A stretch of 64,000 nt of DNA from Coprococcus comes ATCC 27758 (GCF_025149785.1 NZ_CP102277.1:1798001-1862000); one strand, 5' to 3'; shown: positions 13,996 to 23,395, numbered from the stretch's first letter. Notes: a model not told the origin generated them from the letters alone. Translations and numbers: made by a program.

Positions 13996-15693
13996 ATGCC
14001 AGAAAAAGAGAAAATCGTAGCATTGTATGTCCGGGTATCAACCGGGTATCAGGTGGACAAGGACTCTCTCCCATTCCAGAAAAAGGAATTGAAGAATTAC
14101 TGTGAACACGTGCTACACATCGATAAAAAACGAATTGAAATATTTGAGGATGCAGGCAAATCCGGCAAGAATACCAAACGTCCTGCATTTGAACGAATGA
14201 TGGAAAAGGTAAAGTCAGGGCAAGTATCTCATGTGATCGTGTATAAAATTGACCGAATCTCACGAAATCTTGTGGATTTCTCTCTCATGTACGATGATTT
14301 CAAGTACAACAACGTAACCTTTATCTCGCTGAACGAGCAATTTGATACCTCTAGCGCAATTGGCGAAGCTATCCTTAAGATTATCCTAGTGTTTGCAGAA
14401 TTGGAGCGTAAGCTCACATCTGAGCGTGTTACAGACGTTATGATCGGGCGAGCGCAGAACGGGCAATGGAACGGCGCACGTGTACCGTATGGCTGGGATT
14501 GGGACGAAGAAAAGCAGATGCCGGTGCATTCAAAGAAAGAAGCTCAATACGGGATAGATATGTACCACAGATATTTAAACGGATATAGTACTCTCCGGAT
14601 TGCTAGATATAATAACGAACACAGCATTCCAACCAAAAGGGGTGGCGAATGGTCTTCTAAAACAGTAGGAGATTTTTTACGGAATCCGATAAATAAAGGG
14701 GACTATAGATACAATTATCGGAATAGCGCAAGAGGGAAGAAAAAAGCAAAGGAAGAAGTTGTCTATATTAAAAATGTGTTTCCACCACTGATTGATCCCA
14801 CAATATTCGATGAAGTAAACAGGCGACTGGATGAAAACTATAAAAAACAGAATACAAACTATATGTTTCCAATCAGAAAACAGTGCAATATTTTTTCTGG
14901 ACTTATTATTTGTGGAAAATGCGGAGCGCATTATCAAGTATGTAGAAAAGATGAACGTAGGCTGGATGGTTTTCGCCCATCTAATTATGTCTGCACAAGA
15001 AAGCGTCAAAAGGCAATATGTGACAGTTTAAATGTGAGCGAAGTTAAAATAGGTCCATTTATGATAAATTATATAGCAGCTATGGTAGACATATCCCAAA
15101 AGCGGAAAAAACTCAAAGACAAAAAAGAATTAGAGCAGCTTATCCTCTCTCATATGCAGTTTACGGATTTAGCTGGAATAGCAGATGATAGTTTGCAAGA
15201 AACAATGGATTTATTATATGGACGGTCAACCAACATATGGTCATCATCTCCTATTGAAAAAGAAAGTCAAGATAACGAGAACAAAAAGAATAAATTGAAA
15301 GAAAATCTCCAAAAAACAGATCGTGCTTTGGAGCGATTGAAAAAGGCATACCTCTTCGATGATGATGCAATGGACGAAAAAGAATTTCTTGAAATGAAAT
15401 CCAAACTAGAAATAGATAGGGTGAAAATTGAAAATGAAATTAAAGATATCGACAATGATGCAATAGCGAATAATGTAAACCAGATTGACTTCATTAAAAC
15501 TGCTTCGCAGTTTTTGATTATCCACAAAATCAATAGTGGTGAGTTTATAGATTATAGAAGTCTTGCAATATTGGATGAAGAATCCATGAAAGCATTTATG
15601 AATTCCGTGATCGATCATATTGTGGTGCTAAACAGGCAGATTTCCGAAATAGTGTTTAAAAATGGCTTATCGCATAAATTATTATACAGATAA
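13996..15693 (+). CDS. Large serine recombinase (site-specific integrase)
   Basis: 565 residues, the usual length for phage and transposon large serine integrases. Resolvase domain 1-~155 with ALYVRVSTGYQVDKDSL (nucleophile Ser15) and IVYKIDRISRNLVD; Recombinase domain ~165-285 with the pattern GGEWSSKTVGDFLRNPINKG; zinc ribbon with CGKCGAHYQVC and CTRKRQKAIC (~310-350); C-terminal coiled coil ~435-500. Start has AAGGAGG at ideal distance. It carries out integration and, with a directionality factor, excision. It is the last gene before the att junction in miaB, as expected for this class. Confidence 0.95.
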   Translation: MPEKEKIVALYVRVSTGYQVDKDSLPFQKKELKNYCEHVLHIDKKRIEIFEDAGKSGKNTKRPAFERMMEKVKSGQVSHVIVYKIDRISRNLVDFSLMYDDFKYNNVTFISLNEQFDTSSAIGEAILKIILVFAELERKLTSERVTDVMIGRAQNGQWNGARVPYGWDWDEEKQMPVHSKKEAQYGIDMYHRYLNGYSTLRIARYNNEHSIPTKRGGEWSSKTVGDFLRNPINKGDYRYNYRNSARGKKKAKEEVVYIKNVFPPLIDPTIFDEVNRRLDENYKKQNTNYMFPIRKQCNIFSGLIICGKCGAHYQVCRKDERRLDGFRPSNYVCTRKRQKAICDSLNVSEVKIGPFMINYIAAMVDISQKRKKLKDKKELEQLILSHMQFTDLAGIADDSLQETMDLLYGRSTNIWSSSPIEKESQDNENKKNKLKENLQKTDRALERLKKAYLFDDDAMDEKEFLEMKSKLEIDRVKIENEIKDIDNDAIANNVNQIDFIKTASQFLIIHKINSGEFIDYRSLAILDEESMKAFMNSVIDHIVVLNRQISEIVFKNGLSHKLLYR

Positions 15694-15698
15694 AAAGT

Positions 15699-15730
15699 CC
15701 CCGGAAAGGTTGATTTTCCGGGGTTTCTTT
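15699..15730 (+). terminator. Integrase terminator
   Basis: Perfect 9-bp stem CCCCGGAAA (15699-15707) / TTTCCGGGG (15715-15723) followed by TTTCTTT. It directly follows the integrase stop codon. Confidence 0.85.
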
Positions 15731-15750
15731 ATGAAATAATATCAATTTTA

Positions 15751-15939
15751 TCAAACCTCTACTACCGAGGTCATCTGACAACCGAAAGTCGTCACGCAAA
15801 AAGTCAGATCTCTTCCGATCTCCTGTGCTTTTTCACTTACATACTTCCGCGCTTTGGCAATGTAATAGTACTGTCTCTCCGGCTCGGTGACCGGAGCTTC
15901 TTTGGTAAGATCTATTGCATCAAAATCAATATTATTCAT
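15751..15939 (-). pseudogene. miaB: miaB, N-terminal fragment cut by the prophage
   Basis: MiaB is the radical-SAM methylthiotransferase that makes ms2i6A37 in tRNA. Residues 1-56 read as a Lachnospiraceae MiaB start: acidic N-terminus, EPERQYYYIAKARKYV, then LTFCVTTFGCQM, the first iron-sulfur motif, which should continue N-x-x-DSE. Instead six foreign residues and a stop follow. The radical-SAM domain and TRAM domain are missing and should lie beyond the left end of the element. The start has AGAGAGG upstream. The fragment cannot be active; excision should restore the gene. Confidence 0.85.
15755..15790. other. Element-chromosome attachment junction (att) in miaB
   Basis: Reading leftward, miaB coding sequence runs to codon 56 (ATG at 15772-15774, end of the TTFGCQM motif) and then changes into unrelated codons with a stop at 15751. 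The crossover of the serine integrase therefore lies at or just right of about 15772. The exact core cannot be set without the other junction or an empty site. Confidence 0.75.
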
Positions 15940-15954
15940 ATGTTATTAACCTCT

Positions 15955-16134
15955 CTATACAAACTGGTTCAGCCCTGCATCATATTCATAATCAATGGAT
16001 GCCAGTTTCTCTGTCAGTTCTTTTTTCTCAATCTGCATCTCCTGGCAAAGAGTATCCAGATCTGCATAAAAATCCCGTAATTTTGTATTGACCACACTCA
16101 GAAGGATCATTGGATCCTTTGGTAAATCTGCCAT
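15955..16134 (-). CDS. DUF4250 domain protein, 59 aa
   Basis: Sequence begins MADLPKDPMILLSVVNTKLR and ends YEYDAGLNQFV, the full DUF4250 pattern (LPKDP.MLLS.VN..LRD.....L..LC...........L...GY.Y....NQF). A small helical protein of unknown function, common in Clostridia. It lies 15 bases upstream of miaB and probably shares its transcript. Confidence 0.85.
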   Translation of the reverse strand: MADLPKDPMILLSVVNTKLRDFYADLDTLCQEMQIEKKELTEKLASIDYEYDAGLNQFV

Positions 16135-16151
16135 GTTTTTATCCTCTTTTT

Positions 16152-16691
16152 CTAATAATCTCTCGTTTTCAACACGGTATTTCGGATATAATCAAAAGTT
16201 TTCTCTTCCCCGTCTGCCGCGAGCATATAGAGAAGTTCTTCCAGAAGTGCCCTGGTATCCTTATGCATCCAGTCCCCTGCAATACCGTGAAGATAATATT
16301 CAAGCGGTGACGTATCCGTATATTTATCTTTCATATAAATCTTGGATGCTGCGATCCGGTCCATTAACATCTCGACCACATACTTTTTGGGCATCTTCAT
16401 CCCGGTAAGCATTGGTTCTCCTTCCAGTCCGTAGTCAATCCAGTATTCATAATGATGTTTATTGCGCCCTTTATGATGCAGCCATGCCGAAGAATAGCCC
16501 TTTTCTTCTCTTTCTGCGTTATTCGGACTCCGGTTTCCCTGGAAATACCTGCACCCAACCCAGAACTCCGCCGGAGAGTACTTCGACATATCATGCAAAA
16601 GTCCCTGTCTGTAAAGTCCTACCTTAAAGCAGTTCTTCATAACCAGATATTTGTGATGTGTTATGGTGCAAAAATGTTTCCAGATTTTCAT
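16152..16691 (-). CDS. DUF5662 family protein
   Basis: 179 residues: MKIWKHFCTITHHKYLVMKNCFKVGLYRQGLLHDMSKYSPAEF, NAEREEKGYSSAWLHHKGRN, HHYEYWIDYG. This His/Asp-rich helical protein matches DUF5662, which resembles HD-like metal-binding folds (paired H and D residues, HD in LLHDMSKY). Enzymatic role unknown. Its ATG overlaps the stop of the GH13-like gene (ATGA), so the two are co-translated. Confidence 0.8.
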   Translation of the reverse strand: MKIWKHFCTITHHKYLVMKNCFKVGLYRQGLLHDMSKYSPAEFWVGCRYFQGNRSPNNAEREEKGYSSAWLHHKGRNKHHYEYWIDYGLEGEPMLTGMKMPKKYVVEMLMDRIAASKIYMKDKYTDTSPLEYYLHGIAGDWMHKDTRALLEELLYMLAADGEEKTFDYIRNTVLKTRDY

Positions 16692-18382
16692 TCTTTAGCC
16701 TGCCTTCCAACAAAAACTTTGATCGTTCGCTCCTCCAGCTGAACCTTCTTATCTTTTACCGGAACTGCTTCTTTTTCATCCAGGACTCCTTCTTTTGTCC
16801 CTGCTATGCACACCCATTCCATTCCTTTTGGAAGGGAAGGAAGTGCAAATGAATGAGAAAGCCAGTGCATATTATATGCAATATAAAAGTCCTTCTCTGT
16901 ACTTTCTTCATGATAGAATACACCAAGCTGTCTGCTTGCACGCCCTGCCGGCATCTGCCACGCATCCTCCCCATGATAGGAAATCTGAGGGATTCCGCTT
17001 CTACCCATCGTGTCTTCTGATTTTTTCGCTATCTGCTTCATACAGGCTTTGCGAAGTGCAATCAGTCGACATACAAATGTATATAATTCTTCCTGTCTGG
17101 AAAGCTGGTTCCAGTCAAGCCATGATATCAGATTATCCTGACAGTATGCATTATTATTCCCTTTCTGGGTATTCATAAATTCATCCCCGGAAAGGATACA
17201 CGGCATTCCCTGTGCAAATAAAAGTAAAAAGAACGCATTAAATATCTGATTCTTCCGCAACTCGTTAACCGCCTTTTTCCGGCTGTTCCCTTCTGCCCCA
17301 CAGTTCCAGCTGTAATTGTAATCCGGACCATCCAGATTATTCTCACCATTTGCTTCGTTGTGCTTTCCATCATAGGAAACTACATCACAGAGCGTAAATC
17401 CGTTGTGGCTTGCAATATAATTATACAGCTGTGTATCCTGATTCTTCAGCTGGCAGATCACATCCCGGATCATGCCCTCGTCTCCCTTTAAGAAACGGCG
17501 CATCACATTCTGGAATCCGTCTTCTTTTTTGAGGATTTTACTTTTCGCAAGCACAGGATCCTTTGCAAGTTCATCCGGATTGCAGATATATGGATTCACA
17601 ATAAATCCATCCACATGATACTGCATCACCCAGTAACGCAGGCAATCTAAAATCAGAGAAAACGTAGTTCCCTCTGTGAAAGGCATCTCAAGAATAACTT
17701 CAATCCCTGCAAGATGCATCTGACGAACAAGTGACTTCATCTCATTCACCGGATCCCCTGCCGCATATGATGCTTTTGGTGCAAAGAAATATGCTTTTCC
17801 ATATCCCCAGTAATTCACATGCCTCTGATTCTCATCAAATTCATAAACCGGCATCAGATGGATCTGGTTAATCCCCAATTTTTGAAGATAGGGCAGTTTC
17901 TCCGTAACTCCGTCAAACGTTCCTTTGTGTGCGACTCCGGACGAACTGTGTTTTGTAAATCCACGGACATGAAGACTGTAGGCGATCACATCTTCCTTTT
18001 TCAGATGAGGAAATTGCGACTTTCCCCAGTCAAATGTATCTGTTACGATCCGGGTACGCAGTGTTCTCTTTTCCTTTCCCTTTGACACAGACCAGTGTTC
18101 TCTGCCTGAAAATGCTTTTCCATATGGATCCGGAACTATCTTTCCACCGATTTTATAACAATATTCATAATCTTCCGGTTGTTCCAGCACCACGGAGAGA
18201 AAGTGCAGATTTCCTGCCACATCAGAGTATGGCATCTCCTGTGAAAATGCTGAAGCCCTGGCACCTTTTTTATAAATGATCAGTTCACATGTCTGTCCTT
18301 CCGGAACTGCTACCGAAAAATTCGCTGTCTGTCCTTCCACAGTACATCCCTGTGGAAACGGAAATCCCACTGCTGTCTTCAT
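16688..18382 (-). CDS. GH13 debranching-enzyme homologue lacking catalytic residues
   Basis: 564 residues; ATG at 18382 follows AGGGGGA. N-terminal CBM48/isoamylase-type beta domain (~5-110), then a (beta/alpha)8 domain. Non-catalytic blocks closely resemble glycogen debranching enzymes (KHNEANGENNLDGPDYNYSW, GNNNAYCQDNLISWLDW). The active site is not kept: region I reads VILEMPFTEG instead of DVVYNH, region II GFIVNP has Asn263 where the nucleophile Asp belongs, the region III acid Glu is absent, and region IV ASHNGF has Asn327 for Asp. No signal peptide. It is probably a non-hydrolytic glucan-binding or regulatory protein. Operon with a sugar-binding lipoprotein and DUF5662. Confidence 0.85.
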   Translation of the reverse strand: MKTAVGFPFPQGCTVEGQTANFSVAVPEGQTCELIIYKKGARASAFSQEMPYSDVAGNLHFLSVVLEQPEDYEYCYKIGGKIVPDPYGKAFSGREHWSVSKGKEKRTLRTRIVTDTFDWGKSQFPHLKKEDVIAYSLHVRGFTKHSSSGVAHKGTFDGVTEKLPYLQKLGINQIHLMPVYEFDENQRHVNYWGYGKAYFFAPKASYAAGDPVNEMKSLVRQMHLAGIEVILEMPFTEGTTFSLILDCLRYWVMQYHVDGFIVNPYICNPDELAKDPVLAKSKILKKEDGFQNVMRRFLKGDEGMIRDVICQLKNQDTQLYNYIASHNGFTLCDVVSYDGKHNEANGENNLDGPDYNYSWNCGAEGNSRKKAVNELRKNQIFNAFFLLLFAQGMPCILSGDEFMNTQKGNNNAYCQDNLISWLDWNQLSRQEELYTFVCRLIALRKACMKQIAKKSEDTMGRSGIPQISYHGEDAWQMPAGRASRQLGVFYHEESTEKDFYIAYNMHWLSHSFALPSLPKGMEWVCIAGTKEGVLDEKEAVPVKDKKVQLEERTIKVFVGRQAKE

Positions 18383-18399
18383 ATCCACTGTTCCCCCTG

Positions 18400-19392
18400 T
18401 TACTGCCATCCGTCAACTCCATACATATCTACATTCGAGGCATCAATAAAAAATACATCCAGATACGTTGTCTTTTCATAATCATCCCCGTTTAAAATAG
18501 CAAAACCGATTTTGGCCGATTCTTTTCCGAGTTTGATCGGTGATTGCGCACTTGTTCCGCGAATCAGGGAATCCGTCTTCTGAAGTTCTTTTTTCAGATC
18601 TGGAGAACCATCTACCCCGTAAATCTTTACATCAGTAAGACCGGCTGTTCTTGCTGCAACCAGTGCCCCAAGCGCAATCTGGTCGTTCCCGCACATTACT
18701 GCCGTAACATCCTTATTCTCTGCAAAAATCTTGTTAGCTGCTTCTCTTGCCTCGTTCAAATCTCCACTGACATCTGCTCTTCCTACAATCTCAAATCCCT
18801 TTCCGGCAATTGCTTCCTCAAAGCCTGTAATTCTCTCTACAATAGAATTCTGTGTAAGACCTTCAAGAATTACAATCTTTCCACCATCCGGACTCTGCTG
18901 TATCAGATCTTCTCCACAAAGCTGTCCGGCAGCTTTATTATCCGAACCAATAAAGGCATCAATATAATCCGTATCCTTAACTTCCGTATCAATATTGATG
19001 ATCTTAACATCGGCTTCCTTAAGCTCTTTCAGTGCAGGTGTGATCGCATCTCTTGATACCGGACACAGAAAAATGGCATCCAGTCCGTCTTTGATCATCT
19101 GATGGATCTGCTCGATCTGGGTGTCTACATTCAGTGCCGGATCTTTTGTCACCAGCGTACTTCCCTGTGCTTCGACTGCTTCTCTCAGTGCCTGCTCAAG
19201 TGTAATATAGTATGGATTTTCCATGGTAATACAACTAAATCCAAAACGATAGCTTTTTGCCTCTTCCTTGCTGTCATCGTCCTCTTCTGCTATTGCATTG
19301 TCCTGGCTTGTCCCAACATTCTTCTTACAGCCTGCAGTCATGCCAATACAGAGAACCATCACAAGAAAGATAGAAAAAATCTTTTTCTTCAT
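18400..19392 (-). CDS. Sugar-binding lipoprotein (RbsB-like periplasmic-binding fold)
   Basis: 330 residues with a lipoprotein signal (IFLVMVLCIGMTAGC, Cys22) and a type-I periplasmic-binding domain: FGFSCITMENPYYITLEQAL, DGLDAIFLCPVSRDAITPAL, IGSDNKAAGQLCGEDLIQQ, VMCGNDQIALGALVAARTAG, IYGVDGSPD. This is the ribose/galactose-binding family that presents sugars or autoinducer-2-like ligands to ABC importers or sensors. No permease or ATPase gene is nearby. It is followed 17 bases later by the GH13-like gene, so the ligand may be a glucan-derived sugar (inference). Confidence 0.85.
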   Translation of the reverse strand: MKKKIFSIFLVMVLCIGMTAGCKKNVGTSQDNAIAEEDDDSKEEAKSYRFGFSCITMENPYYITLEQALREAVEAQGSTLVTKDPALNVDTQIEQIHQMIKDGLDAIFLCPVSRDAITPALKELKEADVKIINIDTEVKDTDYIDAFIGSDNKAAGQLCGEDLIQQSPDGGKIVILEGLTQNSIVERITGFEEAIAGKGFEIVGRADVSGDLNEAREAANKIFAENKDVTAVMCGNDQIALGALVAARTAGLTDVKIYGVDGSPDLKKELQKTDSLIRGTSAQSPIKLGKESAKIGFAILNGDDYEKTTYLDVFFIDASNVDMYGVDGWQ

Positions 19393-19521
19393 ATAGATAA
19401 ACCTCCCTGAAACCTTTCTTTTATTGTATCTTTTTTACCGCTAATGTCAATACTTTTCCCCTTGCAAATATCCCCATACTCTGTTAGAGTGATAGTATCA
19501 GATTGAAAGGAGAACTGAACA

Positions 19522-19836
19522 ATGGAAAAGGAACATAATCTGCTTGAATCCGATGTTGTCACACTGACACTTGATGACGATGTGGAAATCGAATGCGCCA
19601 TTATCACAACTTTTAATATGGATTCTACCGAATACATTGCACTTCTTCCGCTTGATGAAGACGGTGGAAATGAGGACGGAGACGTATGGATCTATCGCTT
19701 TATCCGTGATACCACAGGCGGCTCCGATCATGATCTTCAGAATATCGAAGATGATGATGAGTATGACCGCGCTGCGGATAAGTTTGATGAATGGCTTGAT
19801 ACACAGGAATTTGAAGGCTTTGATATTGAAGAATAA
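19522..19836 (+). CDS. DUF1292 family protein
   Basis: 104 residues, very acidic. VVTLTLDDDVEIECAIITTF followed by YIALLPLDEDGGNEDGDVWI matches DUF1292 (YrzB-like), a small soluble Firmicute protein of unknown function. AAAGGAG precedes the ATG. A plausible promoter TTGCAA-17-TAGAGT lies about 20 bases further upstream. Convergent with the helicase gene, whose stop touches its own. Confidence 0.85.
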   Translation: MEKEHNLLESDVVTLTLDDDVEIECAIITTFNMDSTEYIALLPLDEDGGNEDGDVWIYRFIRDTTGGSDHDLQNIEDDDEYDRAADKFDEWLDTQEFEGFDIEE

Positions 19837-21699
19837 TTATTTTATTCTCTGACCTAAAAGCTCTTCCACAAAACGGGACGGTTTGATACTGTTCCCGTTT
19901 TTTTGTGTAATATAGGAAATACAGAGATTATTCTTCGCACGGGTTAGTGCTACATAAAAAAGTCTTCTCTCTTCTTCAATCTCATCTTTCTTTTCTGCCT
20001 TCTGATGCGGAATCTCACCCTCATTGGCATGGATCACAAATACATCCTCAAATTCCAGTCCTTTCGCTGAATGGATCGTCATCAGCTGTACCTTATTCTC
20101 CCGCTCTCCTTTGATCTTCCTTGCCTTTGCCTGCTGTTCTTCCAGCTCCTGCGTATATTTTGCAATATGGATTTCCCATTCATCATAGGATTTGAAGTTT
20201 TTACTCCTCTCCTCAAGCTCTGCCATCACATCCATCAGCTGCTTCCACGAAATCTGATGTTTTTCGGCATATTCTTTCAGGAAATCATCATATCCGATCT
20301 TTTTCCGGATATACTGGATTGCCGCATAAGGTGCCATATTCTTCATCATACGGACATCCACATCAAACTGGTCAATAATATCCAGCATCCAGTCCTTATC
20401 GCAATAAAATTTACGCAGATCCTCAAAATTTACCTGCCGGTTCTCCATACTGTTCCGTGCCAGATACCTGAGCGGTCGGTTACAGATCGTCAGGAAAAGC
20501 GACCTGTCCCGCTTTCCTGCTGCCAACTGCAGATATGCCATCATATCTTTTACAATAAAATGCCTGTAAAAATTGGTCACATAATCTCGCATTTCAAACG
20601 GGATACGGTGTTCGCTTAATATTTCCGAAATCATTCGCGCCTGGACTGCTGCCCGGAAAAGCACAGCAATTTCTCCCGGCTTTATTCCCTGATCCAGTTT
20701 TTTCTGGATCTCTTCCGTTACATACTGCGCCTCTTCCTGTTCATCCAGGACTTCCTGCACATGAACATTCTGTCCTCTTCCCCGAAATGACTGTACACGC
20801 TTGTAAAAACGGGTATCATTATGCAAAATCACTCTTGCCGCTGCTCCGGTAATAAATTCGGTAGAACGATAATTCACCGTCAGCGAAATGGTCCGAAGTG
20901 ACGGGAATTCCTGCTTCATATAAAGCATCAGCTCCGGCTTTGCTCCACGAAATCCATAAATGGACTGATCATCATCCCCGACTACAAACAAATTGTACCT
21001 CGGTGCTGCAAGCATCCGGATCACTTCATACTGCACACGGTTGATATCCTGGAATTCATCGATCAGGATATACTGAAAACGCTTCTGCCATCCTTGCAGA
21101 ATCTCCGGCTTTTTCCGGAAAAGTGCATAACACTGTACCAGCATATCATCAAAATCAAATTTTTTCAGTTCTTTTTTCTGATGCTCATAGCTGCGGAACA
21201 CTTCTGCAAACTCATCTTGTGTAAGATACTTACTGTGAAAATCTTTCAGATGATAAAGTCCGTTCTTTACCATGCCGACTTCCCGCAGAAGTTCTCTCAC
21301 CAGTTCCTCTTCATCTTCTACTTCAGGTGTTGATTCGATATTGGTCTGGTCTAAGACCTCCTGTAAAAGTACAGAGGACTCTTTTTCAGACATCAGATTA
21401 TTCGCACCAATCCCATAGGCACATTTTAGAATCCCATAAAAAATACTGTGAAAGGTCCCAAACGTTACCGGATAATTTTTTCCGGCAGTCAGCCTTTCAA
21501 AACGTTCTTTCATTTCACGTGCTGCATATCTTGTAAAAGTAATTACAAGAATCTGATCCGGGCGTACTCCGCTCTCCTCGATCAGATAACGGGTACGTTC
21601 TGTGACAATAAGCGTCTTTCCCGAACCCGGAGGTGCCAGCACCATACACGGTCCATTCCCGTGCTTTATCGCTTCATCCTGTCCTCTGTTTAGTTTCAT
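19837..21699 (-). CDS. UvrD/PcrA-like superfamily 1 DNA helicase
   Basis: 620 residues. Q-motif and Walker A in MKLNRGQDEAIKHGNGPCMV...PPGSGKT (Lys28), ITFTRYAAREMKERF (motif Ia), DEFQDINRVQYEVI (Walker B), GDDDQSIYGFRGA (motif III), NYRSTEFI (IV), LMTIHSAKGLEFEDVFVI (V) and ERRLFYVALTRAKNNL (VI). Shorter than PcrA (~720-750) because the C-terminal tail is missing; a stand-alone UvrD-like branch is typical in Clostridia. Unwinds DNA 3' to 5' in repair or replication restart. Confidence 0.9.
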   Translation of the reverse strand: MKLNRGQDEAIKHGNGPCMVLAPPGSGKTLIVTERTRYLIEESGVRPDQILVITFTRYAAREMKERFERLTAGKNYPVTFGTFHSIFYGILKCAYGIGANNLMSEKESSVLLQEVLDQTNIESTPEVEDEEELVRELLREVGMVKNGLYHLKDFHSKYLTQDEFAEVFRSYEHQKKELKKFDFDDMLVQCYALFRKKPEILQGWQKRFQYILIDEFQDINRVQYEVIRMLAAPRYNLFVVGDDDQSIYGFRGAKPELMLYMKQEFPSLRTISLTVNYRSTEFITGAAARVILHNDTRFYKRVQSFRGRGQNVHVQEVLDEQEEAQYVTEEIQKKLDQGIKPGEIAVLFRAAVQARMISEILSEHRIPFEMRDYVTNFYRHFIVKDMMAYLQLAAGKRDRSLFLTICNRPLRYLARNSMENRQVNFEDLRKFYCDKDWMLDIIDQFDVDVRMMKNMAPYAAIQYIRKKIGYDDFLKEYAEKHQISWKQLMDVMAELEERSKNFKSYDEWEIHIAKYTQELEEQQAKARKIKGERENKVQLMTIHSAKGLEFEDVFVIHANEGEIPHQKAEKKDEIEEERRLFYVALTRAKNNLCISYITQKNGNSIKPSRFVEELLGQRIK

Positions 21700-21798
21700 G
21701 AACTCCCCTTCTCATATGTAATACAACAGAACGGATTCCTCTTCCGCATTACGCGAAAAAAGAAATCCGTCCCCCATGCATACTTTTATATCTGTATA

Positions 21799-23256
21799 TT
21801 ACCTGCTTAATAATTCTATTGCATTCTTGATTCTTTCTACAGATTCTGCCTTACCAAGAACTTCCATGATTTCAGTCGCTCCACCCGGAGTATTCTGCTT
21901 TCCTGAAACTGCAGTTCTTACCGGCCACATCACATATCCGTTCTTATAACCTTTTTCTTCTGCAAATCCCTTCAGCAGCCCGAATAATGCGTCATTACTG
22001 TAATCATCCCATGCTTCCAGTCTTGGAAGAATTTCTTTTAATACTTCCAGAGAAGTCTCTTCGTTAGTCTTCATCTTCTTATGGCAATACATTGCAGTAT
22101 CATATTCCGGAACAGCTTCAAAGAAATCAATCTGGTCTTTGATATCCGGAAGGATTTCGATACGGCTCTTGATCAGAGACGCAATCTTTTTCAGATCATA
22201 ATCCTTTGTGATCACTTTCTTGATATACGGCTCTGCAAGTTCATAGAATTTATCAAAATCCATAGCCTTCAGATATTCCCCGTTCATCCACTTCAGCTTA
22301 TTGATATCAAATACAGCCGGTGATTTGCTCATATGATGATAGTCAAATGCTTCAACAAGTTCCGGCAGTGAGAAGATCTCTCTGTTATCCTGCGGACACC
22401 ATCCAAGAAGTGCCACATAATTTACAATTGCTTCACTTACAAATCCCTGATCCAGAAGATCTTCGTAAGAAGAATGTCCACATCTCTTGCTGAGCTTTTT
22501 GTGGTTCTCATCTGTAATCAGCGGGCAATGTACATAGACCGGTACTTCCCATCCAAATGCTTCGTAAAGACGGTTGTACTTCGGTGCTGAAGAAAGATAT
22601 TCATTTCCTCGGACAACGTGTGTAATATTCATCAAATGATCATCAATAACGTTCGCAAAATTATAGGTCGGATATCCGTCTGATTTGATCAGGATCATAT
22701 CATCCAGTTCCGCATTCGGAACGGTAATATCTCCATAAATTTCATCATGGAAAGTTGTGGTTCCCTCTGTCGGCATATTGATACGGACAACATATGGCTT
22801 TCCGGCTGCAAGGTTTGCTTCTATCTCTTCTTTACTCAGATGCAGACAATGCTTGTCATAATTCACAATCTGTGTTCCATCCTCTGATACAGAAGTCTTC
22901 AAAGATTCCAGACGTTCTTTATCACAGAAACAGTAGTATGCATCTCCCTGTTCAATTAACTGCTTAGCATACTTCATGTAAATTCCTGAAGCCTGTCTTT
23001 CACTCTGAACGTATGGTCCGACACCGCCATCTTTATCTGGGCCTTCATCATGAACAAGGCCTGTCTTCTCCAGTGTTCTGTAAATAATATCCAATGCACC
23101 TTCTACATATCTTTCCTGATCTGTATCTTCAATACGGAGCATAAAATCTCCGCCTTCATGTTTTGCGATCAGGTATGCATATAATGCAGTACGCAAATTA
23201 CCGACATGCATTCTACCTGTCGGACTCGGTGCAAATCTTGTTCTGACTTTTTTCAT
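21799..23256 (-). CDS. gltX: Glutamyl-tRNA synthetase
   Basis: 485 residues, normal bacterial length. [20 protein letters not shown] contains the class I HIGH-type motif (HVGN, 17-20) and [15 protein letters not shown] the KMSKS-type motif (KLSKR). Attaches glutamate to tRNA-Glu; in Firmicutes without GlnRS it often also charges tRNA-Gln for later amidation (known of the group, not shown here). Cytoplasmic. Single-gene unit with its own spacers. Confidence 0.95.
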   Translation of the reverse strand: MKKVRTRFAPSPTGRMHVGNLRTALYAYLIAKHEGGDFMLRIEDTDQERYVEGALDIIYRTLEKTGLVHDEGPDKDGGVGPYVQSERQASGIYMKYAKQLIEQGDAYYCFCDKERLESLKTSVSEDGTQIVNYDKHCLHLSKEEIEANLAAGKPYVVRINMPTEGTTTFHDEIYGDITVPNAELDDMILIKSDGYPTYNFANVIDDHLMNITHVVRGNEYLSSAPKYNRLYEAFGWEVPVYVHCPLITDENHKKLSKRCGHSSYEDLLDQGFVSEAIVNYVALLGWCPQDNREIFSLPELVEAFDYHHMSKSPAVFDINKLKWMNGEYLKAMDFDKFYELAEPYIKKVITKDYDLKKIASLIKSRIEILPDIKDQIDFFEAVPEYDTAMYCHKKMKTNEETSLEVLKEILPRLEAWDDYSNDALFGLLKGFAEEKGYKNGYVMWPVRTAVSGKQNTPGGATEIMEVLGKAESVERIKNAIELLSR

Positions 23257-23395
23257 TTTAGTGTTCCTCTCTTTAACTTCTGTTTTATTTTCACTGTGAA
23301 AATAAACTATTCACAGTTCTCTATGACATTCAAATATATGTTCATCTTTATAATACTAACACATTCCCTTTTTTACTTCAAGCATTCCGAAGCCA

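Larger units (their letters stand above)
1..15772. mobile_element. Prophage / integrative element, right-hand part, inserted in miaB
   Basis: The right end is fixed by two facts: a large serine recombinase gene ends at 15693, and immediately beyond it the N-terminal part of miaB is cut off after about 56 codons (junction near 15772). The interior has phage-type content: Cro-like and CI-like regulators facing each other, ORF6N, DUF3310, YopX, Lar, DUF551 and orphan DNA methyltransferases in a long leftward operon of overlapping genes. No capsid, tail, terminase, portal or lysis genes lie in the window, so a temperate phage is likely but an integrative conjugative or plasmid-like element is not excluded. 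The left end and the rest of miaB must lie upstream of base 1. Confidence 0.85.

Noticed and set aside
13770-14105. Plus-strand ORF spanning the end of the lipoprotein gene and the start of the integrase
   Set aside because: Overlaps two real genes and the hairpin/inverted repeat; no ribosome site.
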